From positions 103,480 to 167,479 of IMG/VR virus record IMGVR_UViG_3300008108_000039: DNA of 64,000 bases, one strand, 5' to 3'. Position numbers and translations under genes: made by a program. Numbering within the stretch: position 1 is the stretch's first letter; the number at the start of each line of letters is the position of its first letter. Below are positions 24,873-33,413 of this stretch, one piece after another. The stretch is from a virus. The notes under the pieces were generated by a model, which was not told the DNA's origin, did not search any database, and saw nothing but the letters and a program-made list of their open reading frames with translations.

Positions 24873-27480
24873 TTTGTTTCTTTTTTTCATTTATATGTTT
24901 ACGAAGTAATTGTCTAAATTCACTTAGATGATGAGGATTACGATCAAAATATTCATTCACAATATATTGATGAAGTTCTGCCAAAAGATTTCTTTGTCTT
25001 AAAGCATTTAATAATTCAGATGGTGAACCTAATCCAATAGCATTATCTGGTGTAACAATATAATGTGAATTTCCTGGTTGTAATACTACTGAAGCTATAA
25101 GAGGACCATCATTTAAACGAATAATATAAATAGCATTATTTCCATTTTCAAATACTCTTCTAACACTACCATTAGCTCCTAATAAATTTTGACGACGAGA
25201 TGCACCTCTATTATTTGTTACTGGTACTTCTTCAAAAGAAGTTGGAAATCTTCTAAGTACTCTTTGACCAAGAGCATTAAATCCAGGAGTTAAATTATAA
25301 GCTTGTGCTATTTGTCCTAATGAAGTTCCTCCTTCTATTGGAGCAGCTTGTGGACGAGGAGCATTTGGTTGACCTGCTGGTCTACCTCTTCCCGCTCTAA
25401 CTGCAGCATTAGCTTGAGCTGCTGCTTGACCAGGAACTTGTCTTGGTCCTAATAATTGTGCTGCTAGTGATGAAGGTACATTTGCTTTAACTAATTTACC
25501 TGATTGATCTGATATTTTATAGCTACTACTTGGATTATTAACATTAATAAGTAAAGCAGTATCTCCATTCATAGCAGGTTTATATGGACCATCAGTTATT
25601 GGAGGATTATTAGCTATAAAGGCTCTTTTAGATTCAATAGTCATTGGAGATCTTTCATTACCTAATAATGTTAATAAATCATTATTGTTATAAGCTTGGT
25701 TTGTGGCTCTTAGATAAATAAAATAAGATTTCCAATCATTTTCACTTAGACTTTGAGAGTGTCTATTAGCTTTTCTCCAATCACCATCACTACCATAACT
25801 CCTAGATAATCTTTGTTGACGAGGATTTACTGTAGCTGGCATAAGTATAAAAGGAGATACTGGATCTGTTGTAGTTAATATAACATCACCATCAATTATT
25901 CTTTTACTATAAGGAATAGCCTTAATAACATTTATTAAAGCATCTTTATCTATTGTTTTAGGAATAACACCATAATATTTATTAAATAAATTTAATGCAT
26001 TTTGTTGGAATCCTTCATTATCTTTCTGTCCAGCAAACACTGCTTGTACATCTTCATTATCAAATGATACTTGTTTAAGTTTACCATCTTCTATTTTATA
26101 TGAAGTAAATGAATTAGAATCTAATATAATATTATCTTTTACAATAACAGCTGAATCAGGATCTGTTTTTGCTTTATCTATTACTTTATCTACTATTTCT
26201 TTATCTATAACTTCATCCTGTGTTAATTTAATTAAAATTTTTAAAGGAATTTTATCTAGTTCTGAGTAGTCAAGTAAATATTTAGATGTACGTTTATTTA
26301 ATTTAATATTAGGATATTCATCATCTTCAGTATACAATCCTACTTTTATATCATCTTCTAATGTTAATAAAACAATAGCTTTATTATCTTTAGTTACATA
26401 CAATCTTTGATATTGATTAAGATTTATTTTATTAGTCTTTACAAGATATTTTTTAAGATCAAAAGTTGAATCTCCATCAAGTATATTTAAATTAAAATTA
26501 CTTCTTATTAAAGAAGCAATAGATAATTGATCTTGTTTAGAAAATTTATCTATATATTTTATTAATGTTTCTATATCAATAATACCTTCTGTTGTTGCTA
26601 TCATATTAGCAATTTGAGGGTATTGGGGTAAATATTTTAAAATAAAAACATCGTTACTTATATCACTAAACAATCTATCTAATCCTGATCTAACAATTAG
26701 GTATTGTTTTTTAGTATTGAATGGCTCTTTCATCCATTGTTTAATACTAATAGGATTATTTTTAAATAATTCACTTTCTTTTTCTTTTTTAGAAAAAGGA
26801 ATATATTTTAAAATATTTTTTACATTAGGAATATCTTTTAACCAAGGAACTCTACTATTTAATTCTTCCCAACCAAATGGACCTTCCATTCCTGGGCTAT
26901 TATTTCTATTGGTAAATTTATATGTTCCATTATCTAATACTTGTAAAGCAACAAAACTTAATTTATTACTATCAGATAAATTGTTATTTTTAGCTAAATA
27001 AAATGTTGGATAATTATATGAAGCACCATATCTATATTTACCCCAATAACTCCCTCCAGGAGTTGTAATACACCATTTAGTTCCACCTGGTGTTTTTTGA
27101 GAGGCTCCATAAGTAATGCAATTACCTTGTTTAGCACCATTCCAAATAGTAATACCATTATCGTTGTATACTACATCTGGTGTTTGATCTTCATCCTCAT
27201 CATTACTTGATACTTCAGTTCCAGGTGAAGATGTTACTATTTTAATTAGTTTAGATAAAGAATATTTACGTAAATCTTTATCAGTTACTTTAGGTGAATC
27301 TTTTAATTTATCAAAACGTTCAATATATTTTTTAAGTTGTTCATCACTAACTTGAATATTTAAATCCTCAGCTTCTTCTTTAAATTTATTTAATAGATAT
27401 TTAATCTCACCTTCTGAGTATTCATTCAATGGAAAGAGATTATGTACAACGTGTAATATAAATTTATCTATTGGTTTCAT
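24859..27480 (-). CDS. Large protein with GNCITYG...KWCIT domain, unknown (873 aa)
   Basis: Residues about 1-85 form a helical domain (FILHVVHNLFPLNEYSEGEI, then KKYIERFDKLKDSPKVTDKD) known from other phage proteins of this context. Residues about 105-215 hold the signature GNCITYGASQ, TKWCITTPGGSYWGKYRYG and YPTFYLAKNNN, which also appears in PcfJ-like and T4-like phage proteins. The Cys/Trp pattern hints at an enzyme. The long middle contains repeat-like helices. Around 690-740 is an Ala/Gly/Pro/Arg linker (AAVRAGRGRPAGQPNAPRPQ), then a C-terminal domain ending LSEFRQLLRKHINEKKKQ. It is the largest protein of the packaged block. No catalytic assignment is possible. Confidence 0.55.
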   Translation of the reverse strand: MKPIDKFILHVVHNLFPLNEYSEGEIKYLLNKFKEEAEDLNIQVSDEQLKKYIERFDKLKDSPKVTDKDLRKYSLSKLIKIVTSSPGTEVSSNDEDEDQTPDVVYNDNGITIWNGAKQGNCITYGASQKTPGGTKWCITTPGGSYWGKYRYGASYNYPTFYLAKNNNLSDSNKLSFVALQVLDNGTYKFTNRNNSPGMEGPFGWEELNSRVPWLKDIPNVKNILKYIPFSKKEKESELFKNNPISIKQWMKEPFNTKKQYLIVRSGLDRLFSDISNDVFILKYLPQYPQIANMIATTEGIIDIETLIKYIDKFSKQDQLSIASLIRSNFNLNILDGDSTFDLKKYLVKTNKINLNQYQRLYVTKDNKAIVLLTLEDDIKVGLYTEDDEYPNIKLNKRTSKYLLDYSELDKIPLKILIKLTQDEVIDKEIVDKVIDKAKTDPDSAVIVKDNIILDSNSFTSYKIEDGKLKQVSFDNEDVQAVFAGQKDNEGFQQNALNLFNKYYGVIPKTIDKDALINVIKAIPYSKRIIDGDVILTTTDPVSPFILMPATVNPRQQRLSRSYGSDGDWRKANRHSQSLSENDWKSYFIYLRATNQAYNNNDLLTLLGNERSPMTIESKRAFIANNPPITDGPYKPAMNGDTALLINVNNPSSSYKISDQSGKLVKANVPSSLAAQLLGPRQVPGQAAAQANAAVRAGRGRPAGQPNAPRPQAAPIEGGTSLGQIAQAYNLTPGFNALGQRVLRRFPTSFEEVPVTNNRGASRRQNLLGANGSVRRVFENGNNAIYIIRLNDGPLIASVVLQPGNSHYIVTPDNAIGLGSPSELLNALRQRNLLAELHQYIVNEYFDRNPHHLSEFRQLLRKHINEKKKQNENK

Positions 27481-27525
27481 TCTATATGTTAAAATATAAT
27501 AATTGGTTTTTTCCGTTAATTTTGA

Positions 27526-28098
27526 TTATTTATAAATAAATTTATAACCTTTAGTTGATTTTTGACGATTAGTTAATACATTACTTATATCTCCTTGTTT
27601 TATATTTAATTGTTTTGCTGCTATAGATACTGAATCGTATATAATATTATTATTAACACACAAAATTGGTTTTCTTGTTTTTATTAAGGGTTTTCCTATT
27701 CTAATATTACTAAGATGTTTTTTAGTTTTATCTGAATACTTTGTTCCAAAGTTATGTTTATTTCCTTTTAACCTAATTTTTATTTTTTGTTTATTATTTT
27801 CAGTATGTTTAAACCCGTATGTACCTTCTCCTCCATCAGTCATATTTACTAGCGTTCCTTCATTTAAATCAGCTCTACCATATAATTTAATAAATTCAAT
27901 TTCCTTACTACACGCTTCTTCCCAAGTTAAATTATCTAATAATATTTCAACTTCATATAAAACTTGATATGCTATATCTTTCCATCTAAAACTTCTACCT
28001 CTTTTTTTATATGCTCTTTTATAAGTATTATCAGATCCTATACCAATATAAAAAGGTTCGTTTTTATCTAATCTAATATGTCTATATAGGTAGGCCAT
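27526..28098 (-). CDS. GIY-YIG homing endonuclease with NUMOD modules
   Basis: The 190-residue protein has the GIY-YIG fold: LYRHIRLDKNEPFYIGIG with later Arg (YKRAYKKRGR) and an EACSKEIEFIKLYG segment bearing the catalytic Glu. Two NUMOD3-like repeats follow (KHTENNKQKIKIRLKG, KYSDKTKKHLSNIRIGK), then a NUMOD1 helix-turn-helix (SVSIAAKQLNIKQGDISNVL, STKGYKFIY). It is a free-standing homing endonuclease inserted between two genes of the packaged block, with no sign of an intron in the neighbours. Its codon use is very AT-rich. It makes site-specific breaks that spread its own gene. Confidence 0.88.
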   Translation of the reverse strand: MAYLYRHIRLDKNEPFYIGIGSDNTYKRAYKKRGRSFRWKDIAYQVLYEVEILLDNLTWEEACSKEIEFIKLYGRADLNEGTLVNMTDGGEGTYGFKHTENNKQKIKIRLKGNKHNFGTKYSDKTKKHLSNIRIGKPLIKTRKPILCVNNNIIYDSVSIAAKQLNIKQGDISNVLTNRQKSTKGYKFIYK

Positions 28099-28110
28099 AA
28101 TTTATAATAT

Positions 28111-28488
28111 TTACCATTTTCTACAAGACCAATATCTAGCAGATGTGCGTGGGCCTGGATTATCACAATTATGTCTTGCTCTAAATGCTTTACGTCTTAT
28201 TGGGTTATTCTTTTTGATATTCATTCCTTTAGCACCAAAATTAACCTTTACAACTTTACCTGTTTTAGGATTTTTAACATATACCTTAAATTTCTTACTA
28301 TCACCTCGCATTGGTTTACCTAAAGGTACTGTACGTCCTTGATATTTAGCTTCTAACATACAGTCACAATCAGCTTCGTTTAATTCTTGCTGATATACTT
28401 CCATGAACTCAATAAATTCTCTTATATCTTGTTCATTTTCGACGTCATATTCTTCAATTTCTTCAAGTAATTCTAATAGCTTTATCAT
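28111..28488 (-). CDS. Leader-bearing conserved phage protein with CD...RYWSC motif
   Basis: The 125-residue product starts MIKLLELLEEIEEYD and continues through an acidic helix to LNEADCDCMLEAKYQG, which contains two consecutive candidate protease sites (LNE|A, MLE|A). The mature C-terminal half is basic: KKFKVYVKNPKTGKVVKVNF, then NPIRRKAFRARHNCDNPGPR and SARYWSCRKW. The last motif is shared by many environmental T4-like phages. Four Cys and one His could bind zinc. The acidic pro-region before a basic domain is the layout of T4 internal proteins. Function unknown. Confidence 0.65.
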   Translation of the reverse strand: MIKLLELLEEIEEYDVENEQDIREFIEFMEVYQQELNEADCDCMLEAKYQGRTVPLGKPMRGDSKKFKVYVKNPKTGKVVKVNFGAKGMNIKKNNPIRRKAFRARHNCDNPGPRTSARYWSCRKW

Positions 28489-28494
28489 AATATA

Positions 28495-28731
28495 TCATTT
28501 TTCATGCCACCAATCACAACAATATTCATCAGCCGGTGCCTGTATTTTAGCATCTCCATTTTTCCATTGTAACCAATACTTATTATTACACATATTACCT
28601 TTTACTTCGTGATATTCACAATTAGCACACATTGATCCACCTTTAGTTACACGCATTCCTGGTTTATGGTTTGAAGGATATTCTACTTTTCCTTCAGAAA
28701 TAAGATCTAATAATTCTGATAATCTAATCAT
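28495..28731 (-). CDS. Leader-bearing small Cys-rich protein (CCDWW)
   Basis: The 78-residue protein starts MIRLSELLDLISEGKVEYPS, a leader with possible cut LISE|G. It has Cys35, Cys38, Cys48 and the pair Cys71-Cys72 in the pattern MCANCEYHEVKGNMCNNKYW and PADEYCCDWW. This resembles HiPIP-like or zinc-bearing small phage proteins. A bound iron-sulfur cluster or zinc is possible. Overlaps the upstream stop by four bases. It pairs with the next Cys-bearing gene. Confidence 0.6.
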   Translation of the reverse strand: MIRLSELLDLISEGKVEYPSNHKPGMRVTKGGSMCANCEYHEVKGNMCNNKYWLQWKNGDAKIQAPADEYCCDWWHEK

Positions 28732-29018
28732 AAATTACTACGTTTACCTTCGGTTAAATATTTTAATTCAGTTCTTAATGATGCTACTTCAGCTACTAGT
28801 TCTAATATTTGAGAACGCATTTCATCTTTTTCTCTTGCTGATTCTACAAGTAATGCTTCTAGTTTAGCTATACGATCTTTACAATCATGACGAATAAAAT
28901 CTTCATCACGTTCACGATGCATTGCTCTTTTTTCATAAAAACGCCAAGCTGCTGAACCTCCTAAAAATGTAATTGCTGTAATTATTACAGTGTAGATGTT
29001 TGATACTTCTGTGCTCAT
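28728..29018 (-). CDS. Single-TM plus coiled-coil membrane protein (spanin or holin-like)
   Basis: The protein has 96 residues. One membrane segment (IYTVIITAITFLGGSAAWRF, about 8-27) is followed by basic residues and a charged coiled coil (DRIAKLEALLVESAREKDEM to SLRTELKYLTEG). The layout is that of small phage envelope proteins such as Rz-type spanins or class III holins; no family signature decides. Overlaps the next gene by four bases. It could act at lysis, but late-lysis neighbours are missing here. Confidence 0.45.
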   Translation of the reverse strand: MSTEVSNIYTVIITAITFLGGSAAWRFYEKRAMHRERDEDFIRHDCKDRIAKLEALLVESAREKDEMRSQILELVAEVASLRTELKYLTEGKRSNL

Positions 29019-29056
29019 TGATTTACTTATATATGTATAGTTATTGCCAATAAATA

Positions 29057-29650
29057 TTAGGTATTTAATGTATCTTTTATTTCTTTAATGTATTTTTGCA
29101 AGTCTTCAATTATTTTTGTTTTATCAATAACACCCCCACGCCACTCTTCAATATCACCAGATTCAGTAACAATAGATTCTTTGGAATCTTCTAACATTAA
29201 TTCTAATAAAATATCTTCTAATTCTTTAATGTAAGTTTTTATACCATTAATATTCATGTTACGTTGATATTCTTCAAATTTTCCGTCACGTTTTAATTTA
29301 GTTTCCATTTTAATAACACAATCAAAACACATACTATGTATAGGCCACATTTTTTTATTAGTAATGTGATTTTTCATAGAATTGTTGCATTTAGGGCAAA
29401 CTATCGGTAAAATTAGTAATTTCTTAATAGAATCAAAACGAGTTACAGTTTGTTTAATACCATTTTTAATAGTCCATTTTTTTCCATCTTCTTCCCAAAT
29501 TTCACCTTCTTTACGCTCTATATATGATTTAGTATATCCTAATTGAGTTACAGTTTTGTCACCAAATTTTTTAGTAATAAGATTACGCATACGTTGTACA
29601 TCACGTTGCTTAAAATCTTTTTGTAACATAGATTCACTAGTATTTTTCAT
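29057..29650 (-). CDS. Conserved zinc-binding phage protein, unknown (197 aa)
   Basis: The N-terminal block KDFKQRDVQRMRNLITKKFG, then KTVTQLGYTK and EGEIWEEDGKKWTIKNGIKQ, is characteristic and widespread in T4-like and other large phages. A zinc-finger-like set follows: Cys85 and Cys88 (CPKC), His105, then Cys108 and Cys111 (CFDC). An acidic helical C-terminus (GIKTYIKELEDILLELMLED) holds VTESGDIEEWRGG. The family is conserved but, as far as I know, without assigned function. A nucleic-acid-binding role fits the finger. It overlaps the upstream gene by four bases. Confidence 0.6.
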   Translation of the reverse strand: MKNTSESMLQKDFKQRDVQRMRNLITKKFGDKTVTQLGYTKSYIERKEGEIWEEDGKKWTIKNGIKQTVTRFDSIKKLLILPIVCPKCNNSMKNHITNKKMWPIHSMCFDCVIKMETKLKRDGKFEEYQRNMNINGIKTYIKELEDILLELMLEDSKESIVTESGDIEEWRGGVIDKTKIIEDLQKYIKEIKDTLNT

Positions 29651-30114
29651 AACTTCAGTTTTTTAAGTTCTTTTATTGTATTGTTGGTAGATGTATGTAA
29701 TATTCCTATACCTCCCCGTTTATTCCATTCATTAATAGTTTGTTCCATATCATCTATTAATATTTTATCCGGAGCTGAGAATATTTGTTTTTCTTTTCTA
29801 GAATATAATAATAGTTTTTTATATTGATTTGGTATATGCATTTTACACCAGGCTTCTTTTCCAATCCTAGATGAGGGATTTAAGGAAGGTGCGGATAATA
29901 TATAAGGTTTATATGGTTTGATATAATCCCATAATTGTTTTCCATCAGGCATCCATTCTAAATTAGCCCACCATTGAGCTCCAGCTTTATTAATAGGTTC
30001 CCAAAAACTAGGTTTGCCATTAAATGATTTACTGGGAATAGTATCTGTTAATTCTGCATAACCTTTTTCAAAATCAACCAAAACCCCATCCATATCACAA
30101 TAAATTGTGTACAT
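29647..30114 (-). CDS. HAD-family 5'(3')-deoxyribonucleotidase-like
   Basis: The 155-residue protein has HAD motif I YCDMDGVLVDF (Asp7, Asp9), motif II around YILSAPSLNPSS, a Lys-bearing segment LLYSRKEKQI and motif IV ILIDDMEQTINEW (Asp121, Asp122). Compact size and Asp-x-Asp-Gly-Val-Leu-Val-Asp match phage and mitochondrial 5'(3')-deoxyribonucleotidases that trim dNMPs. It would adjust nucleotide pools during replication. Overlaps the next gene by four bases. Confidence 0.75.
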   Translation of the reverse strand: MYTIYCDMDGVLVDFEKGYAELTDTIPSKSFNGKPSFWEPINKAGAQWWANLEWMPDGKQLWDYIKPYKPYILSAPSLNPSSRIGKEAWCKMHIPNQYKKLLLYSRKEKQIFSAPDKILIDDMEQTINEWNKRGGIGILHTSTNNTIKELKKLKL

Positions 30115-30122
30115 AACTTGTT

Positions 30123-31592
30123 TTATTTTTTAGTATGTAAATAATCATTTTCTATTTCTTCAAATTCGTCTTCATATTCTTTTATAATCATAATGTCAAC
30201 TGGTATAGGATTAACTATATTAAATGTTTCTTCTTCAAGTTGATTGCTAAGTTTATTCATAAATTTAGGAGTAAAAAACAATTCAGCATCTTCAGCTTTT
30301 GCTCTCATTACTACAGGTATTCCTTTTTTTCTTTCAGCTGTACTCATAGCAAAGGTAGCAGCATTATAGTAATTTGTACTCCAAGATGATACTTTTCTAC
30401 GAGAAGAATATTCTTGATTGGGTATAATAATATTTTGTCCTATTATATCTATATTAGGTTCTTTTGATAATCTTTCTAATGCATCTTTATTAATAACAGT
30501 TCCTCTATAAATGTAACCACTAACTTTTGGATCTCCTATTTCAGGATATTGTTTTTTTATTGTTTTAAATATTGGGATATAGTTATCTAAATTTATATTA
30601 GAATAAGTAGATTCTTCAGAATCAGCATATTGTTTAAGAAAATTAAATAATGATTTTTCAGCAGTAGTATCAGATTCTACTTCATTGTCATACCATCCTA
30701 TTTTAACTCCGGAATCTTTATCCCCAAATAAATAATTTCCAAATTTTTTAGCTTCGTATATACTGTTATTTATTTTACCAAAATTTCTTAATAAGACACC
30801 AGCCATTGCATTTGCTTCATCCTCAATAGGGGAACCTGTTTCTCCACTTTTAGAATCAAGTCTACCATCTTCTTCTTGTTTACGATGAACTAATTCATGA
30901 GCTAATGTTCTTAAAATATCAGCCATGTTTCTATTTTTAACATAAACCCATATTTTATTACTATTTGGATCAAAGTAACCAAAACTACATTTTTCTTTAG
31001 CTTTATCATTATTGTATGATAATGTTAAACTGCTAGGAAGTTTTTTTAATTCTAAATTTTTTATACTATATTTAATGAATTCACCAATAGTTCCTGTTTG
31101 TTCTTCATTAAGACGTTGTATTTTTGATTGTAAATTTTCTTTTAAAAAAATATGATTAGATTCTGATATACCTAACGTCCCTATTAATACTGTAGGTTTT
31201 ATTTCTAATGCTCTATAAATCATCAATTGTGTATTACTAGCAACCAAATAATATTTACCTTCACCGTATTCTAAAACCATTGGCAAAGGTAGTTGTTCTT
31301 CATTTTTAATAGCATTAAATATAGGTTTCCAATTTTTTACTAATTTATCAATTTGTTTTAAACTTTTAATTTTATATGAATTTGTATTTTCTAATTTAGA
31401 CCAAATATTATCAGATAATAAAACTTCATTTCCTGTTTCAAAAGCATACTGTAAATCATCAACTTTCACATTAAATATTTCAGATGTATGATTTAATTCA
31501 CTTAATTTGCTTTGTATTAAACTTTGATATCTACTTGGGGAAGGGTCTTGTTCTTCTAATATTATATTGGCTATATATTGTCCTAAATTCAT
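30123..31592 (-). CDS. Polyprotein: leader + ParB-like + HExxH metalloprotease + ADP-ribosyltransferase-like domain
   Basis: The protein has 489 residues. Residues 1-13 (MNLGQYIANIILE) form a capsid-targeting-like leader. Residues ~75-140 hold KYYLVASNTQLMIYRALEIK, like a ParB/sulfiredoxin fold. RLNEEQTG at 160-167 could be a cut. Residues ~215-275 are a zinc peptidase: TLAHELVHRKQ (H232, E233, H236) with downstream EDEANAMAG. IYEAKKFGNYLFG near 278-290 resembles a further junction. The C-terminal part has the three mono-ADP-ribosyltransferase elements: YRG (Arg363), SSWST (402-406) and EEE (453-455). T4 Alt, a packaged and injected ADP-ribosyltransferase, is the precedent. Each domain call is by motif only. 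Confidence 0.65.
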   Translation of the reverse strand: MNLGQYIANIILEEQDPSPSRYQSLIQSKLSELNHTSEIFNVKVDDLQYAFETGNEVLLSDNIWSKLENTNSYKIKSLKQIDKLVKNWKPIFNAIKNEEQLPLPMVLEYGEGKYYLVASNTQLMIYRALEIKPTVLIGTLGISESNHIFLKENLQSKIQRLNEEQTGTIGEFIKYSIKNLELKKLPSSLTLSYNNDKAKEKCSFGYFDPNSNKIWVYVKNRNMADILRTLAHELVHRKQEEDGRLDSKSGETGSPIEDEANAMAGVLLRNFGKINNSIYEAKKFGNYLFGDKDSGVKIGWYDNEVESDTTAEKSLFNFLKQYADSEESTYSNINLDNYIPIFKTIKKQYPEIGDPKVSGYIYRGTVINKDALERLSKEPNIDIIGQNIIIPNQEYSSRRKVSSWSTNYYNAATFAMSTAERKKGIPVVMRAKAEDAELFFTPKFMNKLSNQLEEETFNIVNPIPVDIMIIKEYEDEFEEIENDYLHTKK

Positions 31593-31617
31593 AATAATTA
31601 ATTATACATAAATGTAA

Positions 31618-31648
31618 ATAGGTGACTTAGATAAACTAAATCACCTAT
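31618..31648 (-). terminator. Imperfect hairpin between nuclease and polyprotein genes
   Basis: A 13-base arm pair (ATAGGTGACTTAG / CTAAATCACCTAT, one mismatch) surrounds a 5-base loop. It is followed by TACATTTATG on the minus strand, and a TATTTATA box overlaps its upstream edge. U-tract is weak. It may separate the replication genes from the packaged-protein block and carry a promoter for the latter. Confidence 0.55.
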
Positions 31649-31672
31649 AAATATATATATTTCTAATGCTAT

Positions 31673-32458
31673 TTATACGTTAATTTTAATACTTGTTGGT
31701 AGTAATTCAGTAGCTGGTTTAAAGTCTGGGTTTTCTAGTTTATATATTTCGTATATATTTTTGAACATATTAAAATTAGTAGCAATATTATCTATGGCTT
31801 TTAATTGCCATCCTTTACCTTGTATGTTATCTCCTTTTCCTTCACCACGAGTAGCAGCTTTTAACCACAATATTCCTGTTCTTTCAATAAGATTATCATG
31901 AGTTTCATTCCAAGCTATAGCATAAGCTGCTAACTGCAAATCATGACTAGTATGAAGTGAATTTGATGTTTTAATATCTATTAACCATAATTGGTTATTT
32001 ATTTTTACTATTAAGTCTGCGGTTCCTGCGAATTTATGAGCATCGGAAAATAAATGATATTCTGTTGTTACTAATTCTGGCTTATGTGTATTCCAAAACT
32101 CAGCAAATTTTAAAATCATTTTCCAAACATCTAAACTATATTGAGCTTCACCATATTCATTAATCCATGGGATTTCATTACCATTTAAAAATGATTCTAT
32201 AGCGTTGTGTACTTGAGTACCTTCAGCAGCAGCTTTAGAAGCAATAACATCACTATTATGTCCTACATCTTTAAGCCAATTATGAAAAAACTGGTTTTTA
32301 GGAAAATAATTTAAAATTGATGTTACGGAAGGATAATATTCACCATTACGCCTATAAAATCGTGAGTCTAAAACATTAATTTGTTTATCTCCTTCAGAAT
32401 ATTCAACAATACGTTTTATTCTAGGATCTTTTATAATATTTGCATTTTTATCAATCAT
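31673..32458 (-). CDS. PD-(D/E)XK exonuclease, RecB/Cas4-like
   Basis: This 261-residue nuclease has the RecB-type order: GTQVHNAIESFLNG (His84), then TTEYHLFSDAHKFAGTADLI (Glu133, Asp148), WLIDIKTSN (Asp161-Ile-Lys163) and LQLAAYAIAW (Gln175). The N-terminus YPSVTSILNYFPK is also typical. Phage members act in recombination or host DNA degradation. It overlaps primase by four bases, so both are in a replication/recombination unit. No cysteine cluster is seen, so it is not an iron-sulfur Cas4. Confidence 0.85.
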   Translation of the reverse strand: MIDKNANIIKDPRIKRIVEYSEGDKQINVLDSRFYRRNGEYYPSVTSILNYFPKNQFFHNWLKDVGHNSDVIASKAAAEGTQVHNAIESFLNGNEIPWINEYGEAQYSLDVWKMILKFAEFWNTHKPELVTTEYHLFSDAHKFAGTADLIVKINNQLWLIDIKTSNSLHTSHDLQLAAYAIAWNETHDNLIERTGILWLKAATRGEGKGDNIQGKGWQLKAIDNIATNFNMFKNIYEIYKLENPDFKPATELLPTSIKINV

Positions 32459-33396
32459 ATTAATTGTAATTTTTTTTCAAGCAAACTTTGTAATGTTAAA
32501 GGTTTAGTTTGCCCAATAGTGTTTAAAAATACTTCAAAACCAATCTCATTAGCATCTTTACCTTCTAATTCTACCATGTAAACTTCTTTACCAAATGACA
32601 TAAGTTTTTCAGCATGCTTTAGAGCATCTTTTTTAGCATCATTGTCTAATGCAATATATATTCTATCTACAGAAGATTTAACTAATTTTTCCATTAGTTT
32701 ATCATGTAATACTTTTCCTAATAAAGGAATACAATTGCGTTTAATTGTTATAGCATCAAACATACCTTCACAAAGTATAATAGGTGCATCCCAATTTATA
32801 TATAATTCAAAACCTATAATGTCTTTAGAAGACACAGGTGGATTTTTATATTTTCTTAAAGAAGGTTCTTTATAATCTCTAGCTGTAAAATAATTTAATA
32901 TTCCATTAGCATCATAAGATGGAATTATTATTCTACCTTCATATTTTCCATCTTTACAAAATCCTATGTTATATTTTATAATATCGTCTTTAGTAATATT
33001 TCTTTTTTTTAAAAATTTTAAAGCATGTTTAGATTCAATTTGTGCTATTTTATCTTCAACTGGTTTTGATAGGGGTATAAATTCTTGAGGAAGTGTTAGT
33101 GAGGTATAGGGTATATGTTCTTCTTTATTTGCGGGTTGGATTAATAAATCCAAATCTTTAAATTTATCAGGAGAAGTATTAATTCTTTTAAATAATGAAC
33201 GTATAGTTTTACCTTTAGCATTGCATATCCAACAATGCCAAAAATTTTCACGTTTTGATGTAGTTTGTAAAGATACTTCTAGTTTATTTTTGTGGTGTAA
33301 ACAAAAAGGACATTTGAAAGCATAATTACCTTTACTTGTAGCTTGACTTTTACCTAAAACAGATTCTACTAATACTAGTAGGGCAGTATTTTCCAT
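32455..33396 (-). CDS. DNA primase (DnaG/T4 gp61 type)
   Basis: The 313-residue primase has an N-terminal zinc finger (Cys29, Cys32, His34/35; Cys55, Cys58 in FWHCWICNAKGK), a connecting helical region KFLKKRNITKDDIIKYNIGF, and a TOPRIM domain: GRIIIPSYDANG, IILCEGMFDAIT (Glu210) and IYIALDNDAKK (Asp251, Asp253). It makes RNA primers for lagging strand synthesis; the helicase is not in this window. The short length and the lack of a helicase domain match T4 gp61. Confidence 0.9.
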   Translation of the reverse strand: MENTALLVLVESVLGKSQATSKGNYAFKCPFCLHHKNKLEVSLQTTSKRENFWHCWICNAKGKTIRSLFKRINTSPDKFKDLDLLIQPANKEEHIPYTSLTLPQEFIPLSKPVEDKIAQIESKHALKFLKKRNITKDDIIKYNIGFCKDGKYEGRIIIPSYDANGILNYFTARDYKEPSLRKYKNPPVSSKDIIGFELYINWDAPIILCEGMFDAITIKRNCIPLLGKVLHDKLMEKLVKSSVDRIYIALDNDAKKDALKHAEKLMSFGKEVYMVELEGKDANEIGFEVFLNTIGQTKPLTLQSLLEKKLQLI

Positions 33397-33413
33397 AGGG
33401 GAAATATAAGATC

